Assembly: GCA_035455185.1 (NCBI GenBank)
Contig: DATIFQ010000324.1
Location: 1-26,864 of the forward strand
Source of the DNA: JAEHDI01 sp035455185
Lineage (GTDB): Bacteria; Acidobacteriota; Terriglobia; Bryobacterales; Bryobacteraceae
Length of the DNA: 26,864 nt
Reading direction: 5' to 3'
Shown here: one piece after another, positions 1-5,473 of the stretch
Position numbering within the stretch: the stretch's first letter is position 1
Layout of the letters: the number at the start of each line of letters is the position of its first letter
Made by a program: the position numbers and the translations under genes
The notes under the pieces: generated by a model
What the model was told of the DNA's origin: nothing
What the model saw: only the letters and a program-made list of their open reading frames with translations
The model's database searches: none

Positions 1-710
1 TCGAACCGCCGGGGGTTCAGGATGAGCTGCATGGCGCAGTTGTCGACCAGGATGTGGTCCAGTTCGATGTCCGGAAACTCCGCCGCCGTCTCGACCACGA
101 CCTTTCGCCAAAGCTGCGAGTTCTCGAGGACGTTGGACTTGTCGACGCTCGTCACCTTCCGCCGCCGCCCGCGCGCGAGATGGAACGCCATTCGCGTTAC
201 CCGTTCGATTTCAGCGCGCGTGTAGGTCATCGTGTTGACTGCGCGTGTCTCCAAGCCGTCGCCCGAGATCCCTCTGGGGGTGCCGTAATAGATGCCGCCT
301 GTCAGCTCTCGGACGATGATCATGTCCGTTCCCTGAACCAGGTGGTTTTTGAGCGGCGACGAGTCGAGCAATGACGGGTACGCCCGCACCGGGCGCAGGT
401 TGGCGAACACGCCCAGCGCCTTTCGGATCCCGAGCAGCCCCTTCTCGGGCCGCTTGTCTGGCGGTGCGTTGTCGAACTCCGGTAGGCCCACCGCTCCCAT
501 CAGAGTCGCGTCCGCGACCAGCGCAAGCCGCTCGGTCTCTGCCGGCAGCGGTTGGCCCGTCTTGTGGATGGCCACGCCTCCCAGCAGTCCTTCGGTCAGA
601 TTCAGTGTGTGCTTGTATTTGGCGGCCACGCGGTTGAGAACGCGCACAGCCTCCGCGGTGACTTCGGCGCCGATGCCGTCACCCGGCAAAACGAGTACAT
701 TCAGTTCCAT
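1..710 (-). CDS. leuB: 3-isopropylmalate dehydrogenase (partial, 3' end outside window)
   Basis: Catalyses the NAD-dependent oxidative decarboxylation of 3-isopropylmalate, the third step of leucine synthesis in the cytoplasm. Reading from the ATG at 710, the protein begins MELNVLVLPGDGIGAEV, the family's N-terminal nucleotide-binding signature. Further in are NLRPVRAYPS and RELTGGIYYG, which carry the substrate-binding arginines and the active-site tyrosine, and KVTSVDKSNVL, which carries the conserved lysine. About 236 residues are visible of a usual ~350-360, so the gene continues beyond base 1. It follows leuA on the same strand after 75 bases and is probably co-transcribed. No strong ribosome binding site precedes the ATG. 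The identification is firm because leuA is adjacent and the motifs are of the LeuB rather than the isocitrate dehydrogenase type. Confidence 0.95.
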   Translation of the reverse strand, partial: MELNVLVLPGDGIGAEVTAEAVRVLNRVAAKYKHTLNLTEGLLGGVAIHKTGQPLPAETERLALVADATLMGAVGLPEFDNAPPDKRPEKGLLGIRKALGVFANLRPVRAYPSLLDSSPLKNHLVQGTDMIIVRELTGGIYYGTPRGISGDGLETRAVNTMTYTRAEIERVTRMAFHLARGRRRKVTSVDKSNVLENSQLWRKVVVETAAEFPDIELDHILVDNCAMQLILNPRRF

Positions 711-785
711 TTGTTTATGAGCTGCGAGAAAGGTCGCGCGGCCTTCGCGGAAGGTGTCGACCGGCGGGCATCTGCCCGGCCCTTC

Positions 786-1955
786 TTAGTTTACCGTCCT
801 GGCGCGATGATCCACTACTTCGCGGAGGATGCTACCGATCTCTTCGTCCAGCACGCCCTTCTTTCGGTCCGCCGCGGAAATGAAACGCTGGTAGACCGAT
901 TCCAACTGTTCCTTCGTCAGGTTGTAGCCAAGGTGCTCGCAACGGTCGCGAAGGGCGTGCCGCCCGCTGTGCTTGCCTAGAACCAGCCGGCTCTCTGGAA
1001 CGCCGACCGATTCGGGGTGCATGATCTCGTACGTGGTGCGCTCTTTCAGGACGCCGTCTTGGTGGATGCCCGCCTCGTGGGCGAAGGCGTTGCGTCCGAC
1101 AATCGCCTTGTTGGGCTGGGGACCGAATGAGATCAGCTCGGTAAGCAACTGGCTGGCAGGATACAAGTGAGAAGTGACGATGCCCGTCTCAAACGGCAGG
1201 ATGTCCTGGCGAACTTTGATCGCCATGACGATCTCTTCGAGCGAGCAGTTCCCCGCCCGTTCGCCGATGCCGTTGACCGTGCATTCGACCTGCCGCGCGC
1301 CGGCTTGAACCGCCGCCAGGGAGTTCGCCACCGCCAGCCCGAGATCGTCGTGGCAGTGTACGCTCACGATGACCCCGTCGCCGAGCGCCTGCACCATCTG
1401 CCCGATCAGGGCCGCGTGCTCGCTCGGAATGGAATACCCCACCGTGTCCGGTAGGTTCACGGTTTGGGCGCCGGCGGCGACGACCGCCCTGCAAACGTCG
1501 ATGAGATAGTCGACGTCGGTGCGGGTCGCATCCTCCGCCGAAAATTCCACATCGTCGACGTGACGGCGCGCCTGTTCGACCGCCGCCACCGCCTCTTCAA
1601 TCACCTGTTGCCGCGTCTTCTTCAGCTTGTACTTCAGGTGGATGTCGCTCGTCGCGATAAATGTATGAAGGCGAGGATTCTTGGCTTTATCCAGAGCGCG
1701 GATGGCCCGGTCCACGTCCAGTTGGCAAGCTCTCGCCAAAGCCGCCACCTGGACAGAGGGGAACTCACGGCTGATGGTGTCAACCGCTTCGAAATCGCCC
1801 TCTGACGCGATCGGAAAGCCGGCTTCGAGGGTATCGACGCCCAGCTCCACCAATTTCCGCGCCATACGGAGCTTTTCCCCTACCGTCATGCTGCATCCGG
1901 GCGACTGTTCGCCGTCCCGCAGCGTGGTGTCGAATATATGTACGCGATTCGTCAT
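786..1955 (-). CDS. leuA: 2-isopropylmalate synthase, short form without the C-terminal regulatory domain
   Basis: Condenses acetyl-CoA with 2-oxoisovalerate, the first committed step of leucine synthesis. The 389-residue protein starts MTNRVHIFDTTLRDGEQSPG, with the catalytic Arg and metal-binding Asp of the HMGL-like TIM barrel. Other motifs are HCHDDLGLAVANS near residue 200 (metal-binding His pair), NGIGERAGNCSLEE near 228, and RNAFAHEAGIHQDG near 288, typical of bacterial LeuA. It ends about 90 residues after that motif, so the ~120-residue leucine-binding regulatory domain of classical ~500-residue LeuA is missing. Only 75 bases separate its stop from leuB, so the domain is not hidden in another frame. 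A TTG start at 2018 would add 21 residues, but it coincides with the predicted transcription start and falls in a hairpin, so the ATG at 1955 is preferred. Homocitrate or citramalate synthase are less likely because of the LeuA-type motifs and the leuB neighbour. Confidence 0.92.
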   Translation of the reverse strand: MTNRVHIFDTTLRDGEQSPGCSMTVGEKLRMARKLVELGVDTLEAGFPIASEGDFEAVDTISREFPSVQVAALARACQLDVDRAIRALDKAKNPRLHTFIATSDIHLKYKLKKTRQQVIEEAVAAVEQARRHVDDVEFSAEDATRTDVDYLIDVCRAVVAAGAQTVNLPDTVGYSIPSEHAALIGQMVQALGDGVIVSVHCHDDLGLAVANSLAAVQAGARQVECTVNGIGERAGNCSLEEIVMAIKVRQDILPFETGIVTSHLYPASQLLTELISFGPQPNKAIVGRNAFAHEAGIHQDGVLKERTTYEIMHPESVGVPESRLVLGKHSGRHALRDRCEHLGYNLTKEQLESVYQRFISAADRKKGVLDEEIGSILREVVDHRARTVN

Positions 1956-1980
1956 GGACCATCCGCGCTTTGGAAGCCAG

Positions 1981-2011
1981 CCCCGTACGGAATGTTCCTC
2001 CGGATACGGGG
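1981..2011 (-). promoter_or_regulatory. Stable hairpin in the leuA 5' leader
   Basis: On the leuA strand, CCCCGTA (2011-2005) pairs perfectly with TACGGGG (1987-1981). Inside it, after a two-base bulge, CGGAG pairs with TTCCG (one G-U) around the loop GAACA. A GGAGG sequence sits within the stem and loop. The structure would form almost at the 5' end of the predicted leuA transcript, about 25 bases before the ATG at 1955. It may stabilise the message or affect translation. Its function is inference. Confidence 0.5.
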
Positions 2012-2023
2012 ACGACAATTTCC

Positions 2024-2053
2024 ATTATTGCCGTGGACCTATGGATTTGACAA
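2024..2053 (-). promoter_or_regulatory. Predicted sigma-70-type promoter of leuA
   Basis: On the minus strand TTGTCA (2053-2048, five of six matches to the -35 consensus) is followed after 18 bases by AATAAT (2029-2024, five of six matches to the -10 consensus). This predicts a transcription start near 2017 and a leader of about 60 bases. It overlaps the lysR promoter on the other strand. Confidence 0.55.
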
Positions 2054-2062
2054 ATTTATAAT
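2034..2062 (+). promoter_or_regulatory. Predicted promoter of the lysR-type gene
   Basis: TGGACC (2034-2039, four of six -35 matches), a 17-base spacer and a perfect TATAAT at 2057-2062 predict a transcription start near 2069, about 65 bases before the regulator's start codon. The element lies back to back with the leuA promoter. Confidence 0.45.
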
Positions 2063-2073
2063 GTTCACACTTC

Positions 2074-2092
2074 GCATCAAGATAAATGATTC
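2074..2092. promoter_or_regulatory. Candidate LysR-family operator (T-N11-A dyad)
   Basis: The sequence ATCAAGATAAATGAT at 2076-2090 is an inverted repeat (ATCA/TGAT) that satisfies the LysR-family T-N11-A rule, with T at 2077 and A at 2089; the outer G2074/C2092 also pair. Its centre (2083) is about 66 bases upstream of the predicted leuA start, where the recognition site of LysR-type activators usually sits. It is just downstream of the predicted lysR start, which would fit autorepression. A direct repeat GATAAA at 2081 and 2093 overlaps it. Confidence 0.5.
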
Positions 2093-2133
2093 GATAAACT
2101 TGGCTTATACTGTCCCAAAGGAGTATGAGTCGA

Positions 2134-3006
2134 ATGGAGTTCTACACGCTGCAGGTGTTCCAAACCGTCGCGACGGAAAAAAGCTTCTCCCGCGCCGCTG
2201 AGAAGCTCCTGCGGACCCAGCCTGCCGTCTCCCTCGCCATCCAGCGCTTGGAAAACGAGATCGGAGAACGACTGATCGATCGCACTGGGAAAGATCTTCT
2301 CCTCACCGACGCCGGCCGGATCGTCCTCGAATACTCGCGCCGTTTCGAGAACATTCGACACGAGATGGAAAACACCCTCGCCGAACTTCGTGACAACGCG
2401 GCCGGTCGCCTCATCATCGGCGCCAACGAGTCCACCACCCTCTACCTCCTCCAGCACATCCAGAAGTATCGCCGGCTGTACCCGAAGGTGAAGGTCCAGG
2501 TACGCCGAAGCCTTTCGAGCAAGATTCCCAGCCAGTTGATCGACGGCGATCTTGAACTCGGCGTCATCAGCTATGACCCCGCCGACGTCCGCCTTGTCTC
2601 CCGGATCATCTACACCGACCATCTCTCCTTCGTCGTCTCACCCCATCACCGCTTCGCCGGCCGTGATTCGGTCTCCATTGCCGAACTCGGCATGGAAACT
2701 TTCATCGCTCACAACGTGCTCTCGCCGTACCGGGAAGTCGTGATCCGCGAGTTCCAGCGGCACAAGATCCCTCTCAACATGGATGTCGAGATGCCCACCG
2801 TGGAGACCATCCGCCGCCTGGTCGCTCGTGACGAGGGTGTCGCGTTCCTTCCGAGAATGTGCGTGGAACAGGAGTTCGAGCAGGGTATCCTCTGTGAGGT
2901 GGCCGTTCCGGAACTCAGCGCCGAGCGCAAGATTCGCCTGGTTCACCCCGCCCGCCGCGCTCTCAGCCACGCCGCTAAGGCCTTCCTCGAGCTCGTCAAG
3001 GAGTAA
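2134..3006 (+). CDS. LysR-family transcriptional regulator, probable regulator of leuA
   Basis: A 290-residue LysR-type regulator: an N-terminal winged helix-turn-helix (MEFYTLQVFQTVATEKSFSR, then AAEKLLRTQPAVSLAIQRLE and GERLIDRTG) followed by a two-lobed substrate-binding domain from about residue 90. AAAGGAG at 2117-2123 decides the start. It lies ten bases before the ATG at 2134 but only one base before an upstream in-frame ATG at 2125, and family members typically begin MEFYxL. The gene is divergent from leuA with overlapping promoters and a T-N11-A site at the activator position. The inference is that it controls leuA(B) in response to a pathway metabolite. The effector cannot be read from the sequence, and a role in other pathways, as with CysB- or CbbR-like proteins, is not excluded. 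Confidence 0.88.
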   Translation: MEFYTLQVFQTVATEKSFSRAAEKLLRTQPAVSLAIQRLENEIGERLIDRTGKDLLLTDAGRIVLEYSRRFENIRHEMENTLAELRDNAAGRLIIGANESTTLYLLQHIQKYRRLYPKVKVQVRRSLSSKIPSQLIDGDLELGVISYDPADVRLVSRIIYTDHLSFVVSPHHRFAGRDSVSIAELGMETFIAHNVLSPYREVVIREFQRHKIPLNMDVEMPTVETIRRLVARDEGVAFLPRMCVEQEFEQGILCEVAVPELSAERKIRLVHPARRALSHAAKAFLELVKE

Positions 3007-3075
3007 GCGCGCGCCGCACCTCCCTCGCGCGGTGTTTGCGCTCGTGTCTCACCGCACGCGATACTGGTTTAAAGC

Positions 3076-4020
3076 ATGGGCAATCTCGCTGAGCAGCACT
3101 CGCTGCTCGTTCGCGGGCTGCGGAAGGCGTACAAAGATGTCACCGCCGTCGCCGGCCTTGATCTTGATGTGTGCCCCGGTGAGTGTCTCGGCCTCCTCGG
3201 CCCCAACGGCGCCGGCAAAACCACTACCCTCGAGATTTGCGAGGGCCTCCTAGAACCCGATGCCGGCCGCGTCGAGCTCTTCGGATTGAGCTGGAACTCC
3301 CACGCGCGCGAGCTTCGCCAGCGTCTCGGCATCCAGCTTCAGGAGACACAGCTCTCCGAAAAACTCACCGTCGAGGAGACCGTCCGTCTTTTCCGCAGCT
3401 TTTACCGGAACGGTCCCGCCGTCGCCGAGGTCATAGACCTGGTCGAGCTTCAGGAAAAGCACGCCGCCCGTGTCGGTTCTCTCTCCGGCGGCCAAAAGCA
3501 GCGCCTCGCCATGGCCTGCGCGCTCGTCGGCGAGCCCGACCTCCTCTTTCTCGACGAGCCAACTACCGGCCTTGATCCGCAGGCCCGCCGCCAGCTTTGG
3601 GATCTTATCGCGAACTTCAAAACCGGCGGACGCGCTATCGTTCTCACTACTCACTATATGGAGGAGGCGGAGCGCCTGTGCGACCGCGTCGCGATCATCG
3701 ACCACGGCCTCATCATCGCCCAAGGCCCCCCCCGCGAGCTCATCGCCTCCATCGGCGCCGTGCATATGGTCGAATTCTCCACCGGCGGCGCTTCCGGCAC
3801 CCCGGATCTGGAATGCCTGTCGAAGCTCGACGGCGTCCATCACGTCCGCGTCGAGAATGGCACCTTCCAGCTCCAGGTCTCCGAGCTTCACCGCACCGTG
3901 CCCGCCCTTCTTGATGCGCTCGACCACAGTGGCGTCCCGCTCACCGAGCTTCGTACCCACTCCGCGACCCTGGAAGACGTTTTCGTCTCGCTCACCGGGA
4001 GGCACCTGCGAGATGAGTGA
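3076..4020 (+). CDS. ABC transporter ATP-binding protein (ABC-2 / drug-export type)
   Basis: Cytoplasmic ATPase of an ABC exporter, 314 residues. It shows Walker A (GPNGAGKTT, residues 42-50), the signature LSGGQ near 136, Walker B LLFLDEPTTGLD near 155 and the switch histidine in TTHYMEEAE near 192. After the ~220-residue nucleotide-binding domain comes a ~90-residue C-terminal extension (TLEDVFVSLTGR near the end), typical of DrrA/NatA/CcmA-like exporters. The gene overlaps the permease gene by eight bases (ATGAGTGA), so the two are translated together. It starts 69 bases after lysR. No strong ribosome binding site is visible before the ATG. The substrate is unknown; export of a lipid, drug or antibiotic is typical for the family but cannot be assigned here. 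Confidence 0.93.
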   Translation: MGNLAEQHSLLVRGLRKAYKDVTAVAGLDLDVCPGECLGLLGPNGAGKTTTLEICEGLLEPDAGRVELFGLSWNSHARELRQRLGIQLQETQLSEKLTVEETVRLFRSFYRNGPAVAEVIDLVELQEKHAARVGSLSGGQKQRLAMACALVGEPDLLFLDEPTTGLDPQARRQLWDLIANFKTGGRAIVLTTHYMEEAERLCDRVAIIDHGLIIAQGPPRELIASIGAVHMVEFSTGGASGTPDLECLSKLDGVHHVRVENGTFQLQVSELHRTVPALLDALDHSGVPLTELRTHSATLEDVFVSLTGRHLRDE

Positions 4021-5077
4021 CTTTGCCGCAATCGCGCCCCGCACGCAGGCCTTCGCCGGCCGCTCGCTCGTCGAGCTGACTCTCGTCCGCTTCCGCGAGT
4101 TCTGGCGCGAGCCGGAGGCCGTCTTCTGGGTCTTCATTTTCCCCATCCTGCTGGCCGCCGGCCTCGGTCTCGCCTTTCGTAATCGCCCCGCCGACGTGCT
4201 GAATATCGGCGTCTCCACGCCCGAACTCGCCCGCTCGCTTGCCTCGGAGAAATCCGTCGCGGCCCGGACTTTCACGCTTGCCGAAGGCGAACAGGCCCTT
4301 CGGGCCGGACGTATTGCCCTTCTCGCCTTGCCCGGCGCCAACGGCGGAGTCGTCTACCGCTACGACGACACCAACCCCGAGGGTCGCTTGGCGCGATTTC
4401 TCGTTGATCAGGCCCTGCAACGCGCCGCCGGCCGCCGCGATCCTGTCCCCGCCGGCGACGAGCTTGTCCGAGAGCCTGGCTCCCGTTACATTGATTTCCT
4501 GATCCCCGGTCTCCTGGGCATGAACCTTATGGGCAGCGGCATCTGGGGCATCGGCTTCGCGATCGTCGACGCGCGCCGCAAGAAGCTGCTAAAGCGTCTC
4601 ATCGCTTCGCCGATGTCCCGCGCCGAGTACCTGCTCTCCTTTCTGTTTTCCCGGCTGGTGCTGCTTCTGTTTGAAGTCGCTGCGCTGGTAGGTTTCGGCA
4701 TCTGGGTCTTCGGCGTCCCGCTCCGTGCGCCGCTCTGGGAGCTGGCCTTTCTCTGCCTGCTCTCGTCGCTCTCCTTCAGCGCCCTTGGCTTGCTGATCGC
4801 CTCCCGAGTCCGCACCATCGAGGGCGCTTCGGGATTGATGAACTTCGTAATGCTGCCGATGTGGGTCTTGTCCGGCGTCTTCTTCTCGGCGCAGCGCTTC
4901 CCCGACGTACTTCAGCCGTTCATCAAGGCGATGCCTTTGACCGCCGTCGTAGACGCCCTGCGCGGAAGCATGCTCCAGGGGGCCCGCCTTCCGCACCTCG
5001 CCTCCGAACTCGCTGTCATCGCCGTTTGGCTCGTTCTCAGCTTCATCTTCGCCCTCAAGCTCTTCCGCTGGCGCTGA
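4013..5077 (+). CDS. ABC-2 type transporter permease
   Basis: The membrane partner of the preceding ATPase, 354 residues. A first membrane segment (VFWVFIFPILLAAGLGLAF, near residue 40) is followed by a ~100-residue soluble loop. Then come about five hydrophobic segments, including FLIPGLLGMNLMGSGIWGIG, a long pair near 205-260, and the conserved GASGLMNFVMLPMWVLSGVF stretch followed by QRFPDVLQPFIKAMPLTAV, the ABC-2 permease hallmark. The large extracytoplasmic loop after the first segment resembles NatB/YhhJ-type permeases. The start is fixed by the eight-base overlap with the ATPase gene. Its stop codon overlaps the possible CTG start of the PIN-domain gene. Confidence 0.92.
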   Translation: MSDFAAIAPRTQAFAGRSLVELTLVRFREFWREPEAVFWVFIFPILLAAGLGLAFRNRPADVLNIGVSTPELARSLASEKSVAARTFTLAEGEQALRAGRIALLALPGANGGVVYRYDDTNPEGRLARFLVDQALQRAAGRRDPVPAGDELVREPGSRYIDFLIPGLLGMNLMGSGIWGIGFAIVDARRKKLLKRLIASPMSRAEYLLSFLFSRLVLLLFEVAALVGFGIWVFGVPLRAPLWELAFLCLLSSLSFSALGLLIASRVRTIEGASGLMNFVMLPMWVLSGVFFSAQRFPDVLQPFIKAMPLTAVVDALRGSMLQGARLPHLASELAVIAVWLVLSFIFALKLFRWR

Positions 5078-5457
5078 AGCAGCTGTTGGACACGAATTGC
5101 CTCACCGACGCCTTTCGTGGGGAGTCGGCGACAGTGAGAATCATCGAGCAGGCGGTCGAGGTCTGGATTCCGTTCGTCACGCTCGCTGAGATCAAGGCCG
5201 GATCTCTGGCCGGCAGCCGCACTGCCGAGAACGAGCGCCTGCTCCAGGAGTTTCTCCTGCTGCCCGGCGTCGCCCTGCTCTATGCGGATCGCGAGACAAC
5301 CGACGTCTATGCCCGTTTGTTCATTCAGCTTCGCCGCGCCGGAACGCCCATTCCCACCAATAATCTCTGGATCGCCAGTTTGGCCGTCCAGCACCAACTT
5401 CTGTTGCTATCCCGCGATGAGCACTTCAACATTCTTCCGCAGATCGCCCGTGCCTGA
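5074..5457 (+). CDS. PIN-domain protein (VapC-like), orphan, non-ATG start
   Basis: The frame encodes a protein of about 127 residues of the VapC-like PIN ribonuclease fold. It reads (M)KQLLDTNCLTDAF at the N terminus, as in typical VapC proteins, FVTLAEIKAG near residue 35, IPTNNLWIASLAV near 93 and LLLSRDEHF near 110. No ATG, GTG or strong ribosome binding site lies at the right place. The best-fitting start is CTG at 5074, which overlaps the permease stop as CTGA. A TTG at 5086 would trim the first strand. Three PIN acidic residues are present (Asp6, Glu39, Asp115), but the aspartate expected in the TND-LWIA motif is asparagine (residue 97), which should weaken metal binding. No antitoxin gene precedes it. 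It could be a weak or silenced toxin, a permease-coupled RNase, or a decaying gene. Confidence 0.75.
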   Translation: MKQLLDTNCLTDAFRGESATVRIIEQAVEVWIPFVTLAEIKAGSLAGSRTAENERLLQEFLLLPGVALLYADRETTDVYARLFIQLRRAGTPIPTNNLWIASLAVQHQLLLLSRDEHFNILPQIARA

Positions 5458-5473
5458 CTCCTGAAGAGCGGTT

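Noticed and set aside
711..785. GC-rich inverted repeats between leuA and leuB as a terminator or attenuator
   Set aside because: The stems are only about five base pairs, there is no T-run, and leuB must be expressed downstream; chance pairing in GC-rich sequence is enough.
2047..2052. Perfect TTGACA on the plus strand as the lysR -35 element
   Set aside because: No -10-like sequence lies 15-19 bases downstream; the nearby TATAAT is only four bases away. The hexamer is better explained as the complement of the leuA -35 region.
2999..3075. Terminator after the lysR-type gene or promoter before the ABC ATPase
   Set aside because: The CGCG-rich stretches give only short stems without a T-run, and the best promoter-like hexamers match four of six and would place the transcript start almost on the ATG.
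3250..4341. Open minus-strand frame under the ABC transporter genes
   Set aside because: It is complementary to strongly conserved ABC ATPase motifs and shows no protein-like features of its own.
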